Assembly: GCA_038110535.1 (NCBI GenBank)
Contig: JAYNJW010000053.1
Coordinates: 1 to 11,561 of the forward strand
Source of the DNA: Chordibacter sp038110535
GTDB taxonomy: Bacteria; Verrucomicrobiota; Verrucomicrobiia; Opitutales; Seribacteraceae
Direction: 5' to 3'
Length of the DNA stretch: 11,561 bases
Positions 1 through 9,300 of this stretch are shown one piece after another. Below the pieces are notes generated by a model. That model was not told the DNA's origin. It searched no databases and saw only the letters and a program-made list of their open reading frames with translations. Within the stretch, counting starts at the first letter, position 1. Every line of letters starts with the position of its first letter. The position numbers and the translations under genes were made by a program.

Positions 1-3000
1 TAGTTCGGATCCGTTGAACCATCCACATAGTTGGGATCATTTGCTGGATCGTAGGAACCATCATATTCTGGAGCAGTAAAAGAACCGTCTTCACCAGGAT
101 CAATTATATGATCCTCTCCTTGAGGAACATATTGGTCGGATGACTGACCTAAAAAGGATAATTCCTCGAATACCGCCATAGATTCAGAGAAGAAACTGCT
201 GGCCATGGCTACCTCTGCCGAGACAATTAGGGATGGGTCAATAGAACCGGAAAATGAATGATCGAGAAGGAAGGTCAGGGTTTGCAGATCGGCACTTGCT
301 GACAAGTCGTTCCCGGCAGGCGGTTGGGAATCGGGATTGTCAACTATCGGACCATGTGACAAATCGCTGATAACCCGTTTAAGTTCTTCGCTCGACAGAC
401 CAAGGGAAAATAACTCTTGAGCCAAAGGAAGAGGGATATCAACAACAGCAACTTCAGACGCATGAAGGTCCCCGAGGAACCGGGCAGCTTTTTTCTGGTT
501 TTCGGTAAGAAGTAATCGACCTTCTTCGTCTCTGGTAGTTGTTTCATTGCCAAGTACGAACTGCAACCAAGACGGATCTGTGTCGAAAATAGATAAGGAA
601 TTAACACCTGGAATTCCTACCAATTCTCCGATTTCTTTAAAATCATTGAGCGGTCCAAGATCAGCAATATTGTTGAAGAATATGGACATCAAGTGATTAT
701 CGTAAAAGAAGACCTCTTCTGTTTTCTCTTTGCCAGTTTCATCCACGACTGTCTCACCGTTCTCGTCCTTTAAAACTATGAGCTCTACCCCACCAAACTC
801 ATTTACAAAATTATTGATCTGATCCAGCTTATCTAGGTTCGAAAAGACAATATCTAAGTGTTCTGAATTGCCCTTGAATTTCGATGCCGTGGATGAAATT
901 TCTGCAGCCAATTCCTTGTTTTCCTCAAAAATGGGATGGTATTGCTCAGGATACTCGCTGATCAGCTTGGTAAATCCAGTGTCAGACATGGTTCCCTCAG
1001 GGTCACTAAAGAGGGGCTGAATAATACTTCCGCTAGCCCGTAGATCATTCAGAACCTCAAGAAATGCATCCGCTTTTGCTGCAAACTGGAAAATCACCTC
1101 GACCCTGGCAGGCTCAAACTTGAACTCTTCGTATAATTTTCTCAGAGAGCCAACTTGGCTGGGATTCGCAAAAATGATCTCACGCCGGGCAGGATTGGTT
1201 GTAACCAAGCTTCTTATGTCATTGAGGACTGCGTCACGCTTGGTCCCCTCGAAACGATTTACAATGGATAAGAAATCATCCGCGTAATCCAAATTATTAA
1301 AAAGTAAGTTTATCTGCCCCTTTGGCTCAGAGGTTCCTTCCAAATTTCTGTCCAGTCGACTGGTTAAATCGTCTAATACTTCAAGTTTGTCAGTGTTGGC
1401 AAAAATGGCCTCTAGCTTGGTTGGTACCGCTGCAAATTTATCAGTTAAGGAACGCATGTAAGAAAGTTCGGTCGATTTGGTCAGGCTGTCCACCTCCGTA
1501 TCATCCAAAAAGGTGTAGATTTGGTTCAGCTTTGCTTCGTCAAAGCGAAGTTTATTCGAAATCGCAACCAGATCATCCAAGGATGAGAGGTTATTGAATG
1601 CAGTTTTTACTTTTGCCTGATCATCACCAATCACTTTGTTCAATTCCAGCAGGTTGTCGATTTGATCGACATTGGAAAGAAAAGCATCACGAAGTTGAGC
1701 TTTGGCGGCTTTAGCATCATCCGAATCGCTATCCAGAACCTTGATCGCAGGGCTGTCCAATACAAAAAGAATATCTCCTGCTCGATCAGTATCGATGGAA
1801 AATGAATCATATTCTTCCACTCCGATCTTTTTGGATGCAGAATAAAGAACAACACTTTCGGGATCCCCCGTGTCTTCATTGAGAACTTCTGCAAATGAAT
1901 AGATTCCGGCAACACCATCGGTTGATCCAGTCAGCTCGTTCACCTGAGCAGCGGTTAGGTTGTAAACAGTACCCCCATCTCCATCCGTAATGGTTTCTGG
2001 GCTTGCTTGAAAATCAGCAGACAAGTCACCCAAGCTGGTAATGGATGAGGTTAAAGCCTGAGATGCAGATTCGTCGACTTCATAAAACTGGTTAAAAGTA
2101 ATGCCCAGATTTTGAAAACGCTCATTTTGCAATGAACCCAAGGCACCCGTGGCCAACACTTCCTCAAAATCAACATCTGTGCCGCTTGCCAAACTATCAA
2201 GCAGGCTGGTTCCAGATTCTGAATCTCCAGATTCTATCAGCACTGCCAACTGTTCAACTTTTTCCACATTTTCGAGCACGGCATCCAGACCATCCAAGTT
2301 GACCTCTCCATCATCCCCAGCAGTCTTTCCCGCGACCTCAGCTAAAGTGTCGATGCTTTGGAAAGCAAGGGCAGCAGTGATTTCTTCTTTCTTAGGAAAA
2401 ACGACCCGCCAATGATCAAGAACAACGAGAACGGTTTCCTCCGGGTATTCCGTGGCATGATCATTAAGAAGTGTTCTGACCGCGTCCGCGGTTTTGGCTT
2501 TAAAAATCTGCCCTTTTAAATCGAGGTCCGTGATATCTGCGGGTAAATTATCGATTAAAAGTTGTTTCAAATCGGCTGTGGTTTGCTTTTCACTAACGGA
2601 CGCTTTGAACTCATCCGAGACCTGTGCATTCTCTGCTTCTGCCGCCACTGCCTTTGCCACCTGCTGGTTTGCATCTACCTGTTTAACAACGGTGATCAGG
2701 TTTAAACTTTTTCTCCTCCCATCGGCCAGTTTTTGCAAAGATTCTGGAATTTCAAGGACCTCTAAGGTATCTTTGAATCCCTGCACTGCAGAATCGACAT
2801 CAGCTGAATTAGCCGCTGCCTTGATCGCAGCAATGGCAATGTCCAATGCGGCTTTCGTCTCACTATCAACTACAACCGCAGCCGCCTCTGCTTCAATCGC
2901 TCGTTCTTCTTTAATGGTTTCCGCCATGGCCACTGCCTGCTCAGCATTACGCAGAAGAGCAGCTTTGGTAGCCGCATCAGCATTGGCAGCAGCATCCAAA

Positions 3001-6000
3001 ACGGTGGCCACGGATTCCGCATTTTCGGCATTGGCAGCTACAGACTCCAAAACTTCCTTCTTGGCCGCTTTTTTGGCCGCTTCAATTTGAGCAGCTATTT
3101 CTTCCTCAGACAATCCACCCCCCGAAGCTTCAAGGGCTGCTCTTGTTTCTTCCTCGGCTTTTGCTGCAACTTCATCTGCCGCTTTCTTTGCCTTGAGCAG
3201 AGAGTCTGCTTCCTTCGCGTTTTCAAGGAGTTTGGTAACATCTACTCCTTCATCTGCGGCAGAGGACACAACTTCGCTTAGTTCGGTTGCCTTTTCCGCA
3301 TTGTCTAAAACATTGTTCAAGAGGCTGGCCGCATCCGCCCCGCCCGCTTCTGCCGCGACTGCCTGGTCGACAAGTACTTTTAGATCATCTGCTTTGTCCG
3401 CATTGTCCAAAACCGAGTCCAACCCTGCATCCCCCACTTTATCCAGTGTGGTCTTTGCAACCTCAACCACGGTGTCAATCTTATCAAAAACATTTTGTGA
3501 ATTGATTTCTTCAATACGGTTGTCGATCAAGGTTGTAAGAAGGGCGAGGGTTGCGGCATTGCCTGAAAAGTCATCCTCTCCAATCACGCCACTAGACTTC
3601 CATTCTTTAAGCAGTTTTTTGTCAGTAGCCAAAAGAATCAACTCTTCGGTTTCAAAAGGAACAAATGCACCTGCTTCTTCCGCTTTTTCAGCAGCGGCTG
3701 CAGCCGCAACCTTTTTCGCATCACTCGACTTGACCACATTGAATAATACATTCAGTTTGGCGGTGTCTTCAACCGCATCTCCACCATCTTCAGCAGAAAC
3801 AGAATTGTCTATCACTTTAGCAAGATTCTGAGCTTGCTCAGGATTTTTCAGCAGTGCAGTCAGGGTAGAAGTATCACCGGAGGATCCAAGTTGCTCTGCT
3901 TTTTCTACCACCTTAACCAAATCCTTGGCTTTATCTGCATTTTTCAGAAGGCTCCCCAAGTCTGCTTTATTCTCCGCGGCTGCATCGGCTTCGGCTTGTG
4001 CCGCCTCAGCGGCAGCGATGGCAGTGGCATCACCACTTGCTTTGGCCGATTCTAAAGCAGCAGCAGCTTCCTCCTTGGCTTTTTGTGCAGCCGCTTCAAT
4101 TTCAGCATTTTTATCGACCATCTTTTTAAGTTCAGATGCCTGATCGGCGTTTTCGATCATGTTATCAAATCCAGTATCTGCTGCCTTGGCTTCCGCAGCT
4201 GCCTTGGCCCGTTCCGCTTTGGCCTTTTGAGCTTCTGCCCGGGCAATCGCATCGGCATCCCCAGCATCCTGAGCGGCTTGGAGAGCAAGGGCAGCCTGCT
4301 CTTGGGCGGCAACAGCCTCAGCCGCTTCTGCGGCAGCTTGTTCCTCAACCTCAATAGAAGCGACCGCCAACTCAGTTACGGTATCGAGGTTCCCGAATAC
4401 GTTTTCTTTCTGTGCGGCAGATGCCTCAGCTTTGATTGCCGCTCTGCGGGTATCGGCTTTGGTACTCAAATCAAGTCCATCAGCTATGAGCAGGGATACG
4501 ATATCCGCATCATGAGCACCATTGAAATCTTCAAGAATAGCATCCACGCTGGCAGAATCAGTTGCTGCTTTAATTTCGTTGAGTTTACCCGAGTAATCAT
4601 CCACAGCTGCCTTTCTCTTTGCTACTCTATCTGCTTCTGCTTGGGCGGCGGCAATCGCATCGGCATCACCGGCAGCTTGGGCAGCGGCCAATTCTTCTGC
4701 CGCCTTTATCGCAGCTTCGGCTTCGGCGGCTTTTTTAGCGGCGGCCTCAGCGGCGGCCTCAGCGGCCTCAGCATCCGCAGCTTTTTTATCCTGCTCTGCC
4801 TTGTCTACGCTTTTGACGACCTTAAATACTCCCTTAACTTTTTTCTCACTCTTTCCCGCGTCCGAGGATTTTGTCGATTCTGCAGAAGCCACGACTTCAG
4901 CAACTTCATTTGCTTTTTCAGCAGTTCTAAACATTGCGGTCATCGTGTCCTTACCGTCCTGCGTAACTTCATCACCCCCATCGGATGATCTTCGGTCCGA
5001 GGCAAAAGCATCCTTGGCCACATCAATTACTTTCTTTAGGTTGGACGCTTTGTCAGGGTTGCTAAAAACCGCGTCCATATTCTCGGCATTTTTCGCTCCG
5101 ATCTCATCGGCATCTCCAAGAACAGAAAGCAAATCTCCCGACTGCTCCGAGCTCTCGGCAAAGGCAGAGATTTTCGAGGAATCCTTCAAACCCAAGGCTT
5201 CTGATTCTTCTGTCACATCTACAACATTTCCGAAATTCGAAACAAGATCGCTCACAAAAGTGGTTTCATCCTTATCCGAATCACTCGTCCTTCGACCAGC
5301 CCGTCGCTCGGCTTTTTTCTGATCGAGCATTTCTGCGGCTGTTCCAGCAACTTCAACATAAGTATCCGCCTTTGCCGCATCCTCTGGATTTTCTAAATCA
5401 AGAATTCCTGCCTTCTCCAATGCAACTGCATCCGTACCATTTTCATCATCTCCAACCCCTTTGGCAGAGGCTTGCCGTTCATCATCGGATTCATTCAGTT
5501 CATCTTCTGCAGGAGCTTCTTCTTCCGGATTGGACTCAGGGGTATCCGCAGGTGGAGGGCCTTCCACAGCCTTACCGGTGGCAGCACTCGCCTGATCCAC
5601 CTCTGCCTGGATAGCCTTCATCACTGCCGCAGGTACCCTGCCGATCTGAATGGGCAAGGCCATACCTGATGCACTTATTCCAGATGCAAGACTTTGGCCG
5701 GGTCCAAGCATAGTAGGACGCCCACCACCTCGAGGCATAAAAGCAATCTGCCCCTTGAGCATCTGGGTGGTTTGGTTGATCGTTCCGTCCGGCAGCTTGA
5801 CCACTTGCATCCGGGGTATGGTTCCACGGATTCCAGCCGTTCCCACTGGTGAGTCGATATTAAAACTGGATTCTTTTTTCAGTTTTTTCACATCCACAAC
5901 CATATCTCCCAAGCTCAAATCGATCACGGTTTCCGATGGGCTTGGTTCGTCTTTTCTGGCAGATAATTTCCCAACTGCTTTGGGATCAAATTTTTCTTGG

Positions 6001-6293
6001 GCAAATTTTTTGATGTTCAAAACTGAATCTTCTTTAAGTGTAGTGATAGTTCCCGAGGAAAAAAGAAGAACCACTTTCGAGCCTTTTCCTGTCTCCACAG
6101 TGTGCCCGTCAAAAATCATACCTCCCACTTTTACACGGTCAGCAGGCAACAAGCTTCCGGATTCATTGTTGGTAACGGAAACCTTCCCTTCCAAACTTGC
6201 AATGATGATCGCCCCCTTCGAACTAACCGCAATCGCCTGATACGATAAAATTAATGAAAAAAAGGAAACAATGAAAAAATTTACAGATTTCAT
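1..6293 (-). CDS. Giant secreted FecR-domain helical-repeat protein (partial, C-terminus beyond window)
   Basis: The frame reads without a stop from ATG at 6293 to the window edge: 2097 codons plus two bases, so the C-terminus is missing. Residues 1-22 form a signal peptide (MKS, hydrophobic core, AIA cleavage site), so export is expected. Residues about 50-160 are a FecR domain: a VKVGG...GTITTLKEDSVLNI strand region, then SPVGTAGIRGT at 148-158. An acidic, proline-rich linker follows (about 235-300) with sequons at N267 and N285. Residues about 400-1900 hold some 19 degenerate repeats of type [hydrophobic]-F/L-x-N-x-D/E-K/Q-A/L-x-x-L, mixed with Ala/Glu/Lys-rich helical stretches at about 515-580, 645-705 and 725-785. 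The end in the window is acidic with DGSxDP units. FecR proteins classically bind sigma factors, but no FecI or TonB receptor is present and the protein looks secreted, so I read it as structural or surface-associated; exact function is unknown. No good Shine-Dalgarno precedes the ATG; the signal peptide supports this start. Confidence 0.93.
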   Translation of the reverse strand, partial: MKSVNFFIVSFFSLILSYQAIAVSSKGAIIIASLEGKVSVTNNESGSLLPADRVKVGGMIFDGHTVETGKGSKVVLLFSSGTITTLKEDSVLNIKKFAQEKFDPKAVGKLSARKDEPSPSETVIDLSLGDMVVDVKKLKKESSFNIDSPVGTAGIRGTIPRMQVVKLPDGTINQTTQMLKGQIAFMPRGGGRPTMLGPGQSLASGISASGMALPIQIGRVPAAVMKAIQAEVDQASAATGKAVEGPPPADTPESNPEEEAPAEDELNESDDERQASAKGVGDDENGTDAVALEKAGILDLENPEDAAKADTYVEVAGTAAEMLDQKKAERRAGRRTSDSDKDETTFVSDLVSNFGNVVDVTEESEALGLKDSSKISAFAESSEQSGDLLSVLGDADEIGAKNAENMDAVFSNPDKASNLKKVIDVAKDAFASDRRSSDGGDEVTQDGKDTMTAMFRTAEKANEVAEVVASAESTKSSDAGKSEKKVKGVFKVVKSVDKAEQDKKAADAEAAEAAAEAAAKKAAEAEAAIKAAEELAAAQAAGDADAIAAAQAEADRVAKRKAAVDDYSGKLNEIKAATDSASVDAILEDFNGAHDADIVSLLIADGLDLSTKADTRRAAIKAEASAAQKENVFGNLDTVTELAVASIEVEEQAAAEAAEAVAAQEQAALALQAAQDAGDADAIARAEAQKAKAERAKAAAEAKAADTGFDNMIENADQASELKKMVDKNAEIEAAAQKAKEEAAAALESAKASGDATAIAAAEAAQAEADAAAENKADLGSLLKNADKAKDLVKVVEKAEQLGSSGDTSTLTALLKNPEQAQNLAKVIDNSVSAEDGGDAVEDTAKLNVLFNVVKSSDAKKVAAAAAAEKAEEAGAFVPFETEELILLATDKKLLKEWKSSGVIGEDDFSGNAATLALLTTLIDNRIEEINSQNVFDKIDTVVEVAKTTLDKVGDAGLDSVLDNADKADDLKVLVDQAVAAEAGGADAASLLNNVLDNAEKATELSEVVSSAADEGVDVTKLLENAKEADSLLKAKKAADEVAAKAEEETRAALEASGGGLSEEEIAAQIEAAKKAAKKEVLESVAANAENAESVATVLDAAANADAATKAALLRNAEQAVAMAETIKEERAIEAEAAAVVVDSETKAALDIAIAAIKAAANSADVDSAVQGFKDTLEVLEIPESLQKLADGRRKSLNLITVVKQVDANQQVAKAVAAEAENAQVSDEFKASVSEKQTTADLKQLLIDNLPADITDLDLKGQIFKAKTADAVRTLLNDHATEYPEETVLVVLDHWRVVFPKKEEITAALAFQSIDTLAEVAGKTAGDDGEVNLDGLDAVLENVEKVEQLAVLIESGDSESGTSLLDSLASGTDVDFEEVLATGALGSLQNERFQNLGITFNQFYEVDESASQALTSSITSLGDLSADFQASPETITDGDGGTVYNLTAAQVNELTGSTDGVAGIYSFAEVLNEDTGDPESVVLYSASKKIGVEEYDSFSIDTDRAGDILFVLDSPAIKVLDSDSDDAKAAKAQLRDAFLSNVDQIDNLLELNKVIGDDQAKVKTAFNNLSSLDDLVAISNKLRFDEAKLNQIYTFLDDTEVDSLTKSTELSYMRSLTDKFAAVPTKLEAIFANTDKLEVLDDLTSRLDRNLEGTSEPKGQINLLFNNLDYADDFLSIVNRFEGTKRDAVLNDIRSLVTTNPARREIIFANPSQVGSLRKLYEEFKFEPARVEVIFQFAAKADAFLEVLNDLRASGSIIQPLFSDPEGTMSDTGFTKLISEYPEQYHPIFEENKELAAEISSTASKFKGNSEHLDIVFSNLDKLDQINNFVNEFGGVELIVLKDENGETVVDETGKEKTEEVFFYDNHLMSIFFNNIADLGPLNDFKEIGELVGIPGVNSLSIFDTDPSWLQFVLGNETTTRDEEGRLLLTENQKKAARFLGDLHASEVAVVDIPLPLAQELFSLGLSSEELKRVISDLSHGPIVDNPDSQPPAGNDLSASADLQTLTFLLDHSFSGSIDPSLIVSAEVAMASSFFSESMAVFEELSFLGQSSDQYVPQGEDHIIDPGEDGSFTAPEYDGSYDPANDPNYVDGSTDPN
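4011..4670 (-). repeat. Three GDA[DT]AIA Ala-rich helix modules
   Basis: Three segments of the FecR protein carry AxxxGDA-D/T-AIAxAxA, with the glycine at residues 542, 678 and 754. The coding DNA is nearly identical in two of them (4650-4670 and 4242-4262 differ at one or two bases over 21) and diverged in the third (4011-4034). Each is flanked by Ala/Glu/Lys/Gln-rich sequence predicted to be long helices. The DNA similarity suggests internal duplication. Confidence 0.75.
4738..4770 (-). repeat. Short in-frame tandem repeat encoding EAAA units
   Basis: Read on the plus strand, the 12-base unit gcggcggcctca occurs twice in direct tandem (4738-4749, 4750-4761), followed by a 9-base short version gcggcctca (4762-4770). 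On the coding strand this gives successive E-A-A-A and E-A-A units within an alanine-rich helix. Unit lengths are multiples of three, so slippage would alter helix length without breaking the frame. Confidence 0.8.
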
Positions 6294-6322
6294 AATAAGG
6301 GAAGGAGCTAAAGTGTGGAAAC

Positions 6323-6351
6323 TATCTAAGTAACTTAGCGAATTCTGTTAA
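6323..6351 (-). promoter_or_regulatory. Possible sigma70-type promoter before the FecR gene
   Basis: In the 73-base gap between the STT3 stop and the FecR start, the minus strand shows TTAACA (6346-6351, five of six to the -35 consensus), a 17-base spacer, and TAGATA (6323-6328, a weak three of six -10). It lies about 30 bases upstream of the ATG. The weak -10 makes this tentative; the gene could equally be read through from upstream. Confidence 0.3.
6326..6338. promoter_or_regulatory. 13-base palindrome CTAAGTAACTTAG, possible operator
   Basis: A perfect inverted repeat with 6-base arms around one central base overlaps the spacer and -10 of the candidate promoter. The position fits a repressor-binding site, but the element is short and could be chance. 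There is no T-run after it, so it is not a convincing terminator. Confidence 0.3.
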
Positions 6352-6366
6352 AATGATACAAGTAAA

Positions 6367-9300
6367 TTATTTTCCCTTAAATTTATACACTTTTCCCCAC
6401 GCGTTCGAAAAAACTTTCTCAAAATGATTATCATCCAAATTTTCCATAAAATATCCCTGTACCAATAAGCTGTTAAAAGCTTCATCATCCATGAAAAACC
6501 ATGCTTGTCCGATTTGGTACCCCATTCCTGGTATTTTGACAATATCACCCGGATTAAAGTTAGTATTTTCACTTACGGAATTGTATGAAGCGACTGCAGG
6601 AACTTCCACTCGGTGAATTTTGGCAATCTCATTCAATTTCTTCCCGCCATCTGGAACCAAATAATCCCTGTCTCCACTAAAATAGGGAATGCTTGTTTGA
6701 ATAAGGTGGAACCGAGCACCCTCTTTTTCCATGGATGGGGTATCAATCAATTTAGCGGTTATGGGATCGTGTAATTTACGGTGAAAAGAAAAAGGTATGG
6801 GAGTAGGAGAATTTGGTAAAGTGGCGAGGTTTTGTGATAAATCTGCCTCGATTTTGTACCCTCCTCGCATGTTAAGTATAATTTTTGAGCCCCGGCTTGT
6901 GACCCAGTCTGCTTGGGTAAAAAAAGGTTGCTTTCTTGGATCGGCACCTTTGGCAAAGTGAGGATGTGCATATACTTCTTCATCAAACCGGGAAAGAAGA
7001 TACCTTCTTGCAAAAGAGGAACGAAAAGTATCAGCAGAAACAATGATCAATTCGTTCAGATGCGGAACATGTATGATCCTTCTGCCAACGGTAGGGTCAT
7101 ATTTCAAAGCTAGGCGCAAGCCATCTACCGAAAAAGACTCTACTGCACTTGCAGGGCCGCCCTGAGGATCTACTTCAAAGGCCTGCCCATAGGTAATCAT
7201 ACCCCGTTGATTACCATCCACTAGTAAGTCTCCCCGCTGGTTAATACGGTAACCACCATCAAAAACATAAGAAGTGCCCTCTCTTCTTCCCCCACGAAGA
7301 ATGAGCATGGGTGGCTCTTTGAGCGAAGAGGAGTTACTCCCTTCATTTCCGTAAAAATAGAGATTTCTGGAACTAAAGCTAAGGATAGTGGGAAAAATTC
7401 TCAGTATTTCGTAAGGTAAAAAAAGAAAAGTTTCCCGAGTTTTAGGAGGAAGAGGGAAATCAGCCAAATTGGCATCACGCAAGAGACCCTGATAAAAGAC
7501 TTGGTCCGGAGTGCCATCCCTAAAGATTGCCTGTACCGCAGTGGAAAAATCGCTTTTCCCACCCTGCTTTTTTTGTTCTTGTAGCTTTACATAAGTCTCA
7601 GTCTTCAGCCGTGCTAAGTTATAAGCTTGTACTGGTGAAGTGGAACGAAGTATTTCGGAACTGAGAAAATTATCCACGGTTTGGTGGGCCGGAGAAGTGA
7701 AGGTACGGGTGTTGCCATAATACCAACACCCAGAACCGTAATCCCACCAGGTAACGACAAAGTCATCAGGTTCAGATGCTTGGTTTAATTCCTCAAGGAC
7801 TTCCATCGTCTTGATCGGATAAACCACATGGGAATGATAATTGGCGGCATGTTGAAGATTCGGAGATGCAAACCAAAAAACAAGCAGTCCTACCGCTCCC
7901 CAAGTTCCCCACCTTGCTGTTTTTTTGAATCTATTCTGATTCAACCGTTCTTTGGTAACCAGTCGTACGATACCCCAGGTCAAAATAATAAGCAGAAAAA
8001 CGAGTCCGATCGCTGCGTAGTTTCCAACATGGACAGTAAAGCGCAACCCCACCGCACCTTTGAAGCAATTGTAAGCAATTGCTAAAAAAGGAAGAGTTAT
8101 ACTAAATTCCCAATATCTGAGGATAAGGAAACCTAAACCAATCAAACCAAGGATAGAGGCAGGGACCACCAATCCAGCATTTTGTAAACCCTCAGGCATA
8201 CAACGGGGACAGGAACAGGTTGGCGTGTCCGCCAAAATGCGGTTCCGGACAACTTCATAAGGTATCTGACTCGCTTCCCTAATCGTGGTTTTCACATCTA
8301 AGAACTTGAGTGCTTCCGCTTCGGCGGCCATGGTTGCACCCGTTTTACCCACCACGGAGTAGCTTTGTAATTTTCCCGTTATTTTTGACCATGTTCCAGA
8401 AAAAGGACCAAGATTTGCAAAGGGCAGCACTCCGACAATCAGCAAGAGAAGTAAAAGTATGGTCATTGCGGGTAAGGCCTTTGATTGTAAAATTTTTTCG
8501 ATAATCTGCTGGCCCTGGCTCGCCCACGGTGAAAAAGATAAAGCCATTGAACAAACAAGAGGCAAGAGTCCGGCAAAAAACTTGCCCGGCGAATGCTCGA
8601 TGACCCCACCCGATGACCAACTCTCCACAAATAATACCCAGGATAAAATAACAATCGTAGAAAAGGTAAATGGCCTGCTTAAGCTGAAAAAAATCTTTTT
8701 CCAAAGATTTTCGTCACTTCGGTCTGTCCATGAGTCCAAAAAAGACAAGCCAATCTGATAGCTCATAAAACCAAGGCATAAGCTACAGGTGACAGCTTGG
8801 ACCGATCCATAAAAAAAGCGGCCAAGGAAAAGAGAGATTGCCGCAGCTAAGAGGTACTTGATAGATTTTTTACGGGAGGCAGCTAATAGAAAAAATACAG
8901 AAAAAGCCGGGGATGTGATCGCAAAAATATCGGTATCATAATACCCTGCCAGTGTACGGTTGTAATAGCTGTGGGTGATTCCGGCCAAACAAGCAGCTCC
9001 TACACCCCATAGTGTGCATTTATATAGCCTTCCTATTAAAATAAGAGGTATGCAGACCAAACCCGCAACATATACGGGTAACCATAAAAGCAGGTGTTCA
9101 ATAGAAAGCTCGGGAAAAAGTTTGATTAACCAGTAAGGAAGAGCGGTAATCATTCCATTTTGATAAACTCCCGGAAGCAAATCATTGTTTTGATGCATGC
9201 CCAGTGCCGCTTTTTGTACAATGCTTCCAAAATAAAAACTGTCGTGAGTATTGGGTAATGCCACGCCCTCCTTGACCATATTGGGCCGCAGAAAAACAGT

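Larger units (their letters stand above)
640..5080 (-). repeat. Degenerate N-x-D/E-K-A-x-x-L helical repeat family inside the FecR protein
   Basis: About 19 copies share a hydrophobic-L/F-x-N-x-[DE]-[KQ]-[AVL]-x-x-[LF]-x-x-[VL] signature. Anchor positions (the Asn, or its replacement) are residues 412, 457 (Thr), 715, 785, 817, 964, 998, 1025, 1088, 1116, 1342, 1541, 1568, 1633, 1667, 1710, 1737 (Phe), 1819 and 1875. Common spacing is 27-43 residues, with larger gaps where Ala-rich helices or other domains are inserted. Examples are VLDNADKADDLKVLV at 962 onward and IFANTDKLEVLDDLT at 1631 onward. Early copies are Ala-rich; later ones are richer in Phe and Leu. They look like helix-turn units of a solenoid; this is my own reading, not a recognised named repeat. 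Confidence 0.7.

Noticed and set aside
2149..6240. Many long plus-strand open frames opposite the FecR gene (for example 2494-3090, 3193-3831, 4083-4988, 4801-5322, 5650-6240)
   Set aside because: The minus-strand frame is continuous over the whole region with signal peptide, domain and repeats. The antisense frames are Ser/Ala/Cys/Phe-rich low-complexity translations expected opposite Ala/Glu/Lys/Asp-rich coding DNA.
5820..6293. Classical FecIR iron-uptake sigma regulation
   Set aside because: There is no sigma factor and no TonB receptor, and the protein starts with a cleavable signal peptide rather than a cytoplasmic anti-sigma segment.
8345..8704. Minus-strand 119-codon frame within the STT3 gene
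   Set aside because: It is in another frame of a gene with clear family motifs throughout; a shadow.
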